Shown here in pieces: positions 1-10,834 of a stretch of DNA of 64,000 nt. How positions within the stretch are numbered: position 1 is the first letter of the stretch; each line of letters begins with the position of its first letter. Below the pieces are notes generated by a model that was not told the DNA's origin, searched no databases, and saw only the letters and a program-made list of their open reading frames with translations. The stretch comes from an uncultured Eggerthella sp. (GTDB lineage Bacteria; Actinomycetota; Coriobacteriia; Coriobacteriales; Eggerthellaceae). The stretch is from the NCBI GenBank assembly GCA_937998355.1, contig CALLDI010000009.1, positions 1 to 64,000 of the forward strand, read 5' to 3'. The translations under genes and the position numbers were made by a program.

Positions 1-85
1 CCTTATCGCATGGATTACGATTAGGCTCTGGACACACTTTCTTGCCTATAACCCCCAAATTCCGGCCAGGAGGACGAATCGCTTC

Positions 86-122
86 AGAAAAGAAAAAGGT
101 CAGGACTGAAATAGCCCTGACC
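86..122 (-). terminator. Rho-independent terminator of the tRNA-Gln/tRNA-Glu unit
   Basis: On the - strand a 10-bp stem (GGTCAGGGCT pairing with AGTCCTGACC, one mismatch) with a 5-nt loop is followed by a run of T (the A-rich stretch 87-97 on the + strand). It lies 12 bases after the tRNA-Glu 3' end. Bases 1-85 show nothing else I can name. Confidence 0.8.
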
Positions 123-133
123 GAGAAGATAAC

Positions 134-210
134 TGGTAGCCCCGACCGGATTCGAACCGGCGATCTCCGCCTTGAGAGGGCGGCGTCCTAAACCGCTAGA
201 CGACGGGGCC
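134..210 (-). tRNA. tRNA-Glu (anticodon CTC)
   Basis: The reverse complement folds as a cloverleaf: acceptor GGCCCCG paired with CGGGGCT (one G-U), T-arm GGTTCGAATCC, and anticodon stem CCGCC/GGCGG around the loop CTCTCAA, giving anticodon CUC for the Glu codon GAG. The 3' CCA is encoded (134-136). It lies 4 bases downstream of tRNA-Gln, so both come from one transcript. Confidence 0.95.
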
Positions 211-214
211 ATAT

Positions 215-288
215 TGGCTGGGGTGGAAGGAGTCGAACCCTCACATACGGTACCAGAAACCGCTGTCCTACCATTAGACGACACCCCA
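215..288 (-). tRNA. tRNA-Gln (anticodon CTG)
   Basis: The reverse complement gives acceptor TGGGGTG paired with CACCCCA, discriminator G, encoded CCA (215-217), a T-arm with GGTTCGACTCC, and an anticodon loop TTCTGGT closed by GCGGT/ACCGT, so anticodon CUG (codon CAG). It is the first gene of a two-tRNA unit driven by the promoter at 326-354. Confidence 0.95.
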
Positions 289-325
289 CCGCGTGTCCGC
301 ATCAGAAGAACTGACGCGAATCGGT

Positions 326-354
326 ATATTATCGGTATTCGTGGCTTGCGTCAA
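326..354 (-). promoter_or_regulatory. Sigma-70-type promoter of the tRNA unit
   Basis: Reading the - strand: TTGACG (354-349), a 17-bp spacer, then TAATAT (331-326). Both boxes are close to consensus and spacing is ideal. The predicted start near 319 gives a short leader of about 30 nt before tRNA-Gln. Confidence 0.8.
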
Positions 355-420
355 GGAATAACCCTGAATTTTTCGCAGGGTGGCGATGGGGGGAGTGAGC
401 GGGCGCACAGGTGCCGATGC

Positions 421-449
421 TTGTCTGCCACGTGGGGTTATGTTACGAT
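421..449 (+). promoter_or_regulatory. Probable promoter of the BTAD regulator gene
   Basis: TTGTCT (421-426), 17-bp spacer, TACGAT (444-449). The leader would be about 39 nt and contains AGGAGG at 481-486. Boxes are imperfect, so confidence is moderate. The promoter is divergent from the tRNA promoter, about 70 bp away. Confidence 0.5.
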
Positions 450-494
450 TGTCACCCCTTATGAGCTGGTGAACAGTTCAAGGAGGTGCTTCTT

Positions 495-3134
495 ATGTTG
501 AGATGCATCTCGAAAGATCATCCGATCGACCTTCCTTTTCATTCGAATATCTCTTCGTTCCTCGAACGGACGAGGCTTCTTTCCGCGTTGCTCTCTTCTC
601 GTCGTGCCCTTCGTGTTATCTGCGCTCCTGCAAGCTATGGCAAGACCGTGCTCGCATATCAATATGCTTCACGAGTCTTCGCGCCAGACGAGGTGATGTG
701 GATCGACGCCTCCCTGCCAGCTTTCATGCTCGCGCTCGATGAACGCCCGGGAAACGAGTTCACGCTTCGTTTTCTCGACCGGGATACCGCTCATCATAAG
801 AGCTTGCTGTTCGTCGTTGACGATTGTCCGACGCTCGACTGCGTGCGCTTCGAGTCGCTTCGCCGACTGCTGGCAGACTTGCTCGAGGCCGACCATGAAG
901 TGCTCTTGACCACGCGCGATGCTCGTTGGCTCGAGATCGATCAGCCTCTTTGCAAGTGCATCGATGCACGCATGCTGCTCATCGACGCGCGCGAACGCTC
1001 GAACGTTGCTGCGCAGGGATCTGCGCTCGCTCGCGTGTTGGATAAGAACACCCCAGAAGATGGACCGCTCTGCTCGATAGTGGGTTTCGCGGTGCAAGGC
1101 GAACGAGCTCATGGATGCTTCGTTCGCGCGATGATGGAGGCCGAGGTTCTTCACGAAGAGGATGCGCTCGCCATCATCATGCTCGTGCTGGAGCAGGGAG
1201 CGGTGCATGAGTTGCATGCGTTCACGTCAGGTTCGCTCTCGCTGCTGACCGCACGTCTCGAGCGACGCTATCCGCATGTCGGCATCGGCGCACTGGACCC
1301 GATGTTTCACGCGGTCGTGCTCTCGGAGAACGAGAAGTTCCTCCTTATCAGAACGCATCTCTCATCGATCGCAACAGCGCTGCCGCTCTTCGAAGACGAT
1401 GAAGCTCTCATCTTGACGCTCATCGACGCGTTGATCGGGCATGATCACCTCTCGCTCGCCACACAGCTCGCATGCGGCCTGCATGACGATGAAGCGCGAG
1501 CGCGCTATTTCGACCGCCATGCTCGGACGTTCTTGTTCTCGGGTCGACCTCTTCTGCTGTTGCAACTCGCGCGCACGCTTCCGAATCCCTTCTTCGGTCG
1601 CGAACAGCGCTGGCTAGCCGTTGCGATCGCGAATGGGATCCTCGGTGAGAAGGAGACGGCGCTGCGTGCGTTGCGCGCGTTCACCCCGACGGTTTCCGAT
1701 GCGCTGAACGAAGCGACCCGCGAATGCCTCATCGCACTCTTCGTGAAGCTCGCGTTCAACATGGCTGAAGCTTCTGATATCGAGGAGCTCTCGAGCCTCG
1801 TCATGCATCATCCCTCGATCGAATCACCAACGCGAACAGCACCTTCCGGGCGTCCTGATCTTTCCCGCGAGGTGCTCGTTCTCGTTCGTGATGCGCTCGC
1901 GGACCCCTGCGCGGCTATCGCGCAGCTTCATCGCATCGCTGCTGCAGGCTTCTCGCTCAAACAAACGCTCGCAGCGACGTGTTTGTTCGTCTCGATCCTC
2001 ACCTTCCTATGGCGAGACCGATTGTTGGGAGGGCCTGCGCACGTTGCGAGCGAACGGATCATGCTGAAAGATGCGAGCGCGACCGAAGTGGCGATGCTCA
2101 CCGACCTCGAGCGTCATATCGCGATCGTGCTCGCTCGACAGGTAGACGTGCTCGCGCCCAATGTCTATGCGCTCTTTCTCTTCGATCGCGCACGCGAGCT
2201 GTTCGGTGAACGTATCTATATGCTCACCGAGGATCGCACCCTCGCGCATATCGAAAGGATCCGCCGCGAGCTCATCGTGCAACAGCGGCACCTGCGCGAT
2301 GATCCTCACGCGTCGTTCATCATCGAAGAGGCGCCTGCTCAAGATGAAGAGCTCATGCCCTCGCCAGGGAAGAAAGCGCTGCGCATCAACACGCTCGGTC
2401 GCTTCGAACTCGAACCGCACGACCCGAAGATCACCATCAAGAACAAGGTACGCAAGCAGATGCGTCTGCTCATCTCGTTGCTCGCGATCAACGAAGGCAG
2501 GGAGGTCGCCCGTCAGCGTATCCAGAGGATCATGTGGCCCGATGTTTCCGAGCGTAATGCGCGTCAGAGCTTGTACACGACCTGGAGCCTCCTGAACAAG
2601 AGCGTCATCGACGGCCGCGGGGAGTGCCCGTTCTTCGAGAGCAACCCTCAATCGATCGCGCTCAACGCTCATTTGGTCGAGACCGACACGCAGCTGCTGA
2701 GCGGCCTGTGCAAGCGCTTGCGGGAAGGCTCGCTCGATCTTCCTGGATACGAGCGCGCTATCGATCAGGTCGAAGACCTTTACCGTGGGCCGCTCCTGCC
2801 GGGTGATGAGACCGCTGAGGTGGTCGCCCAGCGAAAGCGGTATCAGGACCGACTGCTCGACGCGCTCTTGACGAGTGGGATGAGCCTGCGCAAAAGAGGT
2901 GAGACAGCACTCGCACTGCGTTACTTTCGCTTCGCCTTCGACAATGAACCGACACGCGAGGACATCTGCTATCAGTTGATGCTGTCGCTTTGGAAGCTCG
3001 ACCGCCACGGTGAAGCGCTGAACGAATACTTCGTCTGCAGACGCTCGCTCATCGATCAGTTCGGTATCGAAGGGACCTCGAAGCTGCGCGAGCTCTACGA
3101 AGCGATCCTCGCCGACGCATCCGAGCACGCGTGA
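495..3134 (+). CDS. STAND-type ATPase transcriptional activator with C-terminal BTAD domain
   Basis: This 879-residue protein looks like a large signal-integrating activator. A Walker A motif (APASYGKT, about residues 44-51) and a Walker B-like segment (LLFVVDDCP, near 105-113) mark an N-terminal MalT/STAND NTPase. A long helical middle follows. From about residue 631 there is an OmpR-like winged helix (LRINTLGRFEL start) and then a BTAD tetratricopeptide-like domain (about 735-870), as in SARP/AfsR-type regulators. Family knowledge suggests ligand- and ATP-dependent oligomerisation followed by DNA binding; the target is unknown. I chose ATG 495 over the in-frame GTG at 486 because AGGAGG (481-486) is 8 nt upstream of the ATG. 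It stands alone, divergent from the tRNAs. Confidence 0.8.
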   Translation: MLRCISKDHPIDLPFHSNISSFLERTRLLSALLSSRRALRVICAPASYGKTVLAYQYASRVFAPDEVMWIDASLPAFMLALDERPGNEFTLRFLDRDTAHHKSLLFVVDDCPTLDCVRFESLRRLLADLLEADHEVLLTTRDARWLEIDQPLCKCIDARMLLIDARERSNVAAQGSALARVLDKNTPEDGPLCSIVGFAVQGERAHGCFVRAMMEAEVLHEEDALAIIMLVLEQGAVHELHAFTSGSLSLLTARLERRYPHVGIGALDPMFHAVVLSENEKFLLIRTHLSSIATALPLFEDDEALILTLIDALIGHDHLSLATQLACGLHDDEARARYFDRHARTFLFSGRPLLLLQLARTLPNPFFGREQRWLAVAIANGILGEKETALRALRAFTPTVSDALNEATRECLIALFVKLAFNMAEASDIEELSSLVMHHPSIESPTRTAPSGRPDLSREVLVLVRDALADPCAAIAQLHRIAAAGFSLKQTLAATCLFVSILTFLWRDRLLGGPAHVASERIMLKDASATEVAMLTDLERHIAIVLARQVDVLAPNVYALFLFDRARELFGERIYMLTEDRTLAHIERIRRELIVQQRHLRDDPHASFIIEEAPAQDEELMPSPGKKALRINTLGRFELEPHDPKITIKNKVRKQMRLLISLLAINEGREVARQRIQRIMWPDVSERNARQSLYTTWSLLNKSVIDGRGECPFFESNPQSIALNAHLVETDTQLLSGLCKRLREGSLDLPGYERAIDQVEDLYRGPLLPGDETAEVVAQRKRYQDRLLDALLTSGMSLRKRGETALALRYFRFAFDNEPTREDICYQLMLSLWKLDRHGEALNEYFVCRRSLIDQFGIEGTSKLRELYEAILADASEHA

Positions 3135-3205
3135 TGCTCTTGTGGAATCACGTCATCACTTCGTGTGCGTTCAGTGCACGTCAAGGGCAAATCTCGGAAA
3201 AAGCG

Positions 3206-3211
3206 TACAAT
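3206..3211 (+). promoter_or_regulatory. Candidate -10 box upstream of secA
   Basis: TACAAT at 3206-3211, about 100 bp before secA. No good -35 hexamer lies at the right distance, so this is a weak call in the 176-bp gap between the regulator and secA. Confidence 0.3.
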
Positions 3212-3310
3212 GGTAACGTTCGCAACGAGCGCTGAACGCGCGCTCGAAAATAGTAGGCTGACGTGGCACAGAGCCCGTCGATAGGACATAAGAGAAGGTA
3301 GGCCCACTAC

Positions 3311-6067
<2,757 letters not shown>

Positions 6068-6116
6068 TCGTGCTTCGTAGGGTATTCAGCAGGTTTCGTT
6101 TCGTGAAGGTCTCACT

Positions 6117-7199
6117 ATGATCACATATGATGTCGCCCAGCAGCGCCTCGACGATGCGCAGGGCTTTCTCCATATCGATGATCGCGCCCGCGAGCTCGAA
6201 TCGCTCGAAGCGCAGATCGCTGCTCCTGGCTTCTGGGATGATGCCGAAGCTGCCCAGAAGGTCTCCAAGCGCGCTTCTGACGTGCGCGATCTGCTCGCGC
6301 GTTATGCCGATGCACGGCATCTGCTCGACGACGCGCGTACGGCGGCGGAATTCGCAGCGGAGGACGAGAGCTTTCAGGAAGAGGAGCAGCAGTGCCTCGC
6401 AAAGCTCGAAGAGATGCTCGACGCCTTCGAAGTCGAATCATGGTTCACCGGTGCCTACGACGGAGCCGATGCTATCATCACCATCCATCCGGGAAGCGGA
6501 GGCCTCGAGGCGCAGGACTGGACCGAGATGCTCTACAAGATGTACTCGCGCTATGCCGACCAGAAAGGTTGGAAGCAAAAGCTGCTCGATTTGGTTCCCG
6601 GTGAAGGCATCGGACTCGATCGCGTCAGCTTGCAGGTGGAAGGGCGCCATGCCTACGGCATGCTCCGCAGCGAAACGGGCGTTCATCGCCTCGTGCGTAT
6701 CTCTCCGACCGACGAGAAGAAGCGTCGCCACACCACGTTCGCGGCCGTCGAAGTGGTCCCGGTGCTCGACGACGACGATATCGAGATCGACATCGACCCA
6801 GGTGACGTGCGCGTCGACGTGTATCGCTCGAGCGGCCCCGGCGGTCAGAGCGTCAACACTACCGATTCCGCGGTGCGTCTGACCCATATCCCTACGGGCA
6901 TCGTGGTCACCTGTCAGAACGAGAAATCTCAGCTGCAGAACAAAGAGGCGGCGTTCCGCGTGCTGCGCGGCAAGCTCTACGAACGAGAAGAGCAGAAGCG
7001 CCAAGCCGAGCTCGCCGAGCTGAAGGGCGAGAAGATGGACAATTCCTTTGGCAGTCAGATAAGGAACTATGTGCTCTATCCTTATCGACTGATCAAGGAC
7101 ACTCGTAGTAATATCGAAAGCGGCAACGTCGACGCGGCGCTCGATGGCGATATCGATCAGTTCGTCATCGGTTACCACCGTTGGAGGGCGTCGCAATAA
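6117..7199 (+). CDS. prfB: Peptide chain release factor 2 with an SPT tripeptide
   Basis: RF2 terminates translation at UAA/UGA. The 360-residue protein has the catalytic GGQ at residues 242-244 in a conserved SSGPGGQSVN context, and its C-terminal half closely resembles actinobacterial RF2. The stop-codon-reading tripeptide at residues 196-198 (codons 6702-6710) is SPT, where RF2 normally has SPF and RF1 has PxT. The frame is open from the start: there is no in-frame TGA and no CTTTGAC slippery site, so the autoregulatory +1 frameshift of many prfB genes is absent. GAAGGT precedes the ATG. It lies between secA and the transketolase genes; ftsEX follow, as in many Gram-positives. Confidence 0.93.
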   Translation: MITYDVAQQRLDDAQGFLHIDDRARELESLEAQIAAPGFWDDAEAAQKVSKRASDVRDLLARYADARHLLDDARTAAEFAAEDESFQEEEQQCLAKLEEMLDAFEVESWFTGAYDGADAIITIHPGSGGLEAQDWTEMLYKMYSRYADQKGWKQKLLDLVPGEGIGLDRVSLQVEGRHAYGMLRSETGVHRLVRISPTDEKKRRHTTFAAVEVVPVLDDDDIEIDIDPGDVRVDVYRSSGPGGQSVNTTDSAVRLTHIPTGIVVTCQNEKSQLQNKEAAFRVLRGKLYEREEQKRQAELAELKGEKMDNSFGSQIRNYVLYPYRLIKDTRSNIESGNVDAALDGDIDQFVIGYHRWRASQ

Positions 7200-7225
7200 C
7201 GCAAGATCTGGCGTGAAAGGACATC

Positions 7226-8059
7226 ATGGCATCTGTTGAAGCACATCAAAAAGCCAACGCCATGCGTCGTGACATCATCACGATGATCCACGAAGCAGGC
7301 AGTGGCCATCCCGGAGGATCGCTCTCTTGTACGGACATCCTCGCAGCACTCTATTTCGGCGACGTCATGAACTACGATGCGTCCGATCCCGCCCTCGAAT
7401 CGCGCGACCGTTTTATCCTCGCGAAGGGTCATGCCGCTCCCGCGCTCTATGCGGTGCTCGCTGAAGCAGGCTTCTTCCCGAAAGAGGAGCTCATGACGCT
7501 GCGCAAGCTCGGTACGCGCTTGCAAGGTCATCCCGATTCCAATCTGCTGCCTGGCGTGGAAGTCTCCACCGGCTCGCTCGGTCAGGGTCTCTCCATCGCG
7601 GCAGGCATGGCGGCCGGTCTTCGTTTGAACGAGAATCCAGCGAAGGTCTACACGGTCCTCGGCGATGGCGAATGCCAGGAAGGCCAAGTCTGGGAGGCGG
7701 CGAACTTCGCAGCGGCTCAGCGTTTGGGCAACTTGGTCGCGATCGTGGATGGCAATGGCCTCCAGATCGACGGCGCGCTCGAAGACGTGTGCTCCGCGGG
7801 CTCGCTGAAAGATAAGTTCGCAGCGTTCGGTTGGGACGTGCACGAGGTCGATGGCCACGATATCGATGCGCTCATCGCGCTCTTCAAGGCTCTCGCTAAC
7901 GAACCGGTCGGCACGCCGAAAGCTATCATCGCGAAGACCGTGAAGGGCAAGGGCGTTTCCTTCATGGAGGACCAAGCAGGCTGGCATGGCAAGGCGCCCA
8001 ACGACGAAGAGACCGAGCGTGCGCTCGCAGAACTCGAAAACGAGGTGGATCGTGATTAA
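7226..8059 (+). CDS. Transketolase, N-terminal (TPP-binding) subunit
   Basis: This 277-residue protein corresponds to the first third of full-length transketolase, the pentose-phosphate enzyme that moves two-carbon units between sugars. It contains the thiamine-diphosphate/metal motif GDGECQEGQVWEAANFA and the N-terminal GHPGGSLS segment. In this split form it must pair with the C-terminal subunit encoded next. GAAAGG precedes the ATG. Its stop overlaps the start of the partner gene, so translational coupling probably keeps the subunits in equal amounts. Confidence 0.93.
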   Translation: MASVEAHQKANAMRRDIITMIHEAGSGHPGGSLSCTDILAALYFGDVMNYDASDPALESRDRFILAKGHAAPALYAVLAEAGFFPKEELMTLRKLGTRLQGHPDSNLLPGVEVSTGSLGQGLSIAAGMAAGLRLNENPAKVYTVLGDGECQEGQVWEAANFAAAQRLGNLVAIVDGNGLQIDGALEDVCSAGSLKDKFAAFGWDVHEVDGHDIDALIALFKALANEPVGTPKAIIAKTVKGKGVSFMEDQAGWHGKAPNDEETERALAELENEVDRD

Positions 8060-9026
8060 GTTCGCAGATGCTACTCAAGCACAGGAGAAGAAAGCTACGC
8101 GCGCGGCTTACGGTAAGACGCTCGCAGAACTGTTCGCTGAAGGGCTGCCCATCGTCGCGGTGGACGCCGACCTTACCGGCTCGACCACCACGAAGGCATT
8201 CGGTCAGGCGGGCATCGAACAGAAGGATCGTCTGTTCAACGTCGGTATCGCTGAACAGAACATGGTCGACATAGCCGCAGGTCTCGCGCTCGCGGGCAAT
8301 ATCGCCTTCACGGGTTCGTTCGCGGTGTTCGGCACGGGTCGTTGCTACGACCAGATCCGCAACACCGTCGCTTACGCCAACCTCGACGTGAAGATCGCGC
8401 CCACGCATGCGGGTATCTCGGTTGGTCCCGACGGCGGCTCGCACCAGATGCTCGAGGATATCTCGCTCATGCGCGGCTTGCCGCCCATGAAGGTGCTCGT
8501 TCCCGCCGATTACGATTCCGCCTGCGCAGCGCTCAAGCTCGCAGCGAAGACGCCAGGCCCGGTCTACGTGCGCATGGGTCGTGCAGCTGTGCCGGCGGTG
8601 TATGCTCCCGGGGTAGAGCTCGAGATCGGCAAAGCATATCGCCTGAGGGAGGGAAGCGACGTCACCATCATCGCCTGCGGCATCGAGATCGCAGAAGCGA
8701 ACAAGGCGGCCGACCTGCTCGCTGAAGAGGGCATCTCTGCCGAGGTCGTCGATGCGTTCTGCGTCAAGCCGCTCGATCGCGATACCATCCTGGCTTCGCT
8801 CAAGAAGACCGGTTGCGCGGTCGTCGCTGAAGAGCATTCCGTATACGGCGGTCTGTGCTCCGCGGTCAGCGAACTATGCTCCGAAGAAGCGCCCACGCCG
8901 CTCGAATTCGTCGCTGTGCGCGATCGCTTCGGCAAATCGGGCGAGTTTGAAGAACTTATGGCGTATTTCGACCTCGATGCGGCCGCTATCGTCCGAGCAG
9001 CGAAAAAAGTACTCACGCGCAAATAA
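8052..9026 (+). CDS. Transketolase, C-terminal subunit
   Basis: This 324-residue protein is the Pyr plus C-terminal part of transketolase; it contains GIAEQNMVDIAAGLA and THAGISVGPDGGSHQ, typical of the Pyr domain. I place the start at GTG 8052, overlapping the upstream gene by 8 nt, because GAGGTGG (8042-8048) lies just before it. An upstream in-frame ATG (7986) would add unrelated residues read from the neighbour. Together the two subunits form the heterotetrameric transketolase/DXS-like enzyme seen in many anaerobes and archaea. Confidence 0.92.
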   Translation: MIKFADATQAQEKKATRAAYGKTLAELFAEGLPIVAVDADLTGSTTTKAFGQAGIEQKDRLFNVGIAEQNMVDIAAGLALAGNIAFTGSFAVFGTGRCYDQIRNTVAYANLDVKIAPTHAGISVGPDGGSHQMLEDISLMRGLPPMKVLVPADYDSACAALKLAAKTPGPVYVRMGRAAVPAVYAPGVELEIGKAYRLREGSDVTIIACGIEIAEANKAADLLAEEGISAEVVDAFCVKPLDRDTILASLKKTGCAVVAEEHSVYGGLCSAVSELCSEEAPTPLEFVAVRDRFGKSGEFEELMAYFDLDAAAIVRAAKKVLTRK

Positions 9027-9029
9027 CAT

Positions 9030-9038
9030 TGCTATAAT
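9030..9038 (+). promoter_or_regulatory. Extended -10 promoter of ftsEX
   Basis: TGCTATAAT (9030-9038) is a perfect extended -10 element (TGn followed by TATAAT). No clear -35 is needed for this class. The predicted start is near 9045, about 20-30 nt before ftsE. Confidence 0.65.
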
Positions 9039-9065
9039 TTTCATGTCTCAGAATCGATACTATGA

Positions 9066-9902
9066 ATGGAGCATACTGTGACGAACGATAACGGCGGAAG
9101 CGTCGGTAAGCATGCCGCAGCGCATTCCGCGCCGAATCTGACCGCGCAGCTTTCGCAAGCATTGCCAACGGTCAACGTCGATGCAGTGAATCAGAGCACC
9201 GGCAATCCGGTCATCACATTCGACCATGTTACGAAGGTCTATCCTGCTCAGCCGACCAAACCAGCGCTCGACGATGTCACGCTGCACATCTATCCCGGCG
9301 AATTCGTCTTCCTCGTCGGTCATTCCGGCTCGGGTAAATCAACGTTCATTCGCCTGCTCACGCGCGAACTGAAGCCCACTTCTGGTCATATTTACGTCGC
9401 TGACGAAGATCTCTCGTCGATGCGCAACTGGCGCGTCCCGTATCTTCGCCGCAACATCGGTTGCGTTTTCCAGGACTTCAAGCTCCTGCCGAACAAGACG
9501 GTCTTCGAGAACGTTTCCTTCGCGCTCGAGGTCATCGGCAAGTCGCGCCACATCATCCGCACGCAAGTGCCCGAGGTGCTGCGTCTGGTCGGTCTGGCCG
9601 ACAAGCTCGATAAGCGCCCCGATCAGCTCTCCGGTGGCGAACAGCAGCGCGTCAGCATCGCGCGCGCCATCGTCAACCGTCCTCCGTTGCTCGTCTGCGA
9701 CGAGCCCACGGGTAACTTGGACCCGCAGAACTCGCGCGGCATCATGGATCTGCTCGAACGCATCAACCGCACGGGCACCACGGTGCTGGTCGCCACGCAC
9801 GACCGCGAGATGGTGGACAACATGAGACGTCGTGTCATCGCTCTTGATAAGGGTCATCTCACGCGCGACCAGGATAGAGGAGTGTACGGTTTCGATGTCT
9901 AG
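9066..9902 (+). CDS. ftsE: Cell-division ATP-binding protein FtsE
   Basis: FtsE is the ATPase of the FtsEX complex, which couples the divisome to septal peptidoglycan hydrolysis. The protein has Walker A (GHSGSGKS), the Q-loop region [18 protein letters not shown] characteristic of FtsE, signature LSGGEQQR and Walker [13 protein letters not shown]. At 278 residues it is longer than the usual 220-230 because of a Ser/Ala/Asn-rich N-terminal extension of about 45 residues before the ABC domain. An in-frame GTG at 9078, with GGAG 6 nt upstream, is an equally plausible start and removes only 4 residues. Its stop overlaps ftsX by 8 nt. Confidence 0.95.
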   Translation: MEHTVTNDNGGSVGKHAAAHSAPNLTAQLSQALPTVNVDAVNQSTGNPVITFDHVTKVYPAQPTKPALDDVTLHIYPGEFVFLVGHSGSGKSTFIRLLTRELKPTSGHIYVADEDLSSMRNWRVPYLRRNIGCVFQDFKLLPNKTVFENVSFALEVIGKSRHIIRTQVPEVLRLVGLADKLDKRPDQLSGGEQQRVSIARAIVNRPPLLVCDEPTGNLDPQNSRGIMDLLERINRTGTTVLVATHDREMVDNMRRRVIALDKGHLTRDQDRGVYGFDV

Positions 9903-10809
9903 TTTGCTTTACTTTTTCCGTGAGTCGCTCACCGGTTTCACTCGAAACTTCTCGACGACGCTCGGTTCGATCATCACCATCTTCTTGTCGCTGCTCATCA
10001 TCGGCATCTTCTGTATTTGCGGCGTCATCATCAACAATGTCGTCACGTCGGTCGAGAATCAAGTCTCCATCACGGCATATGTCGCTGACGATGCATCAGA
10101 ACAGGATATCGATTCGGTCGAGCAGTTCATCGAGGGATTGCCTGGCGTCGAGAGCGTCGGCTTCACGACGAAGGATCAGGCGCTCGAGAACTTCACGAAC
10201 TCCATGACCTCCAACCCCGATATCGTCGCTCAGCTCGATGGGGAGAATCCGCTTCCGGCCTCGATCGACGTCGATCTTTCCGAGGCGCAGTCGGTCAGCG
10301 ATATCGCAAGTCGCATCTTGGAGAACGAGACCTTCGTGAAGATCTGCGACAACCCCGACGATCCGTCCGACTCGTTGCAGTACGGTCAGAAGACGGTCGA
10401 TAAGCTCTTCTCGCTCACCAACGCGATCCGTTATATTGGCATCGGCCTCATCATCGTGCTCGTTGTCATCGCGTTCATCTTCATCAACAACACCATTCGC
10501 TTGGCCATCCTCGCGCGTCGCAAGGAGATCGCCATCATGCGTCTGGTCGGTGCATCGAACGGCTTCATCCGCGGCCCCTTCCTCGCTGAAGGCGCGCTGC
10601 ATGCCATCATCGGTGCTGTGTTGGCCATCGGTGTCATCGAGCTCATCCGCCTCTTCGCGCTCCCGCGCATCACCACGGCGCTGCCTTGGTTGCCGCTCAA
10701 CGTCGACCCCACCATGTTCCTCATGATCTATGGTGCGCTCTTGGTAGCGGGCCTGGTCATCGGTCTTTTGGGCTCGGTCTTCGCGATGCGTCGCTACCTC
10801 AAGGTGTAA
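9895..10809 (+). CDS. ftsX: Cell-division membrane protein FtsX
   Basis: The 304-residue protein has the FtsX layout: a cytosolic N-terminus ([12 protein letters not shown]), a first membrane helix near residues 25-47, an extracytoplasmic domain of about 120 residues, and three C-terminal membrane helices with the FtsX/MacB-type loop [19 protein letters not shown]. It transmits FtsE ATP hydrolysis to a cell-wall hydrolase or activator outside. The ATG at 9895 overlaps ftsE; GAGGAG (9878-9883) lies about 11 nt upstream. An S41 protease with an outward-facing domain follows in the same operon. Confidence 0.95.
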   Translation: MSSLLYFFRESLTGFTRNFSTTLGSIITIFLSLLIIGIFCICGVIINNVVTSVENQVSITAYVADDASEQDIDSVEQFIEGLPGVESVGFTTKDQALENFTNSMTSNPDIVAQLDGENPLPASIDVDLSEAQSVSDIASRILENETFVKICDNPDDPSDSLQYGQKTVDKLFSLTNAIRYIGIGLIIVLVVIAFIFINNTIRLAILARRKEIAIMRLVGASNGFIRGPFLAEGALHAIIGAVLAIGVIELIRLFALPRITTALPWLPLNVDPTMFLMIYGALLVAGLVIGLLGSVFAMRRYLKV

Positions 10810-10834
10810 CTTCGCTCAAAAGGTCAGGCGTTCG

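Noticed and set aside
6117..6260. Programmed +1 frameshift in prfB
   Set aside because: The reading frame is open from ATG 6117, with no in-frame TGA and no CTTTGAC slippery site.
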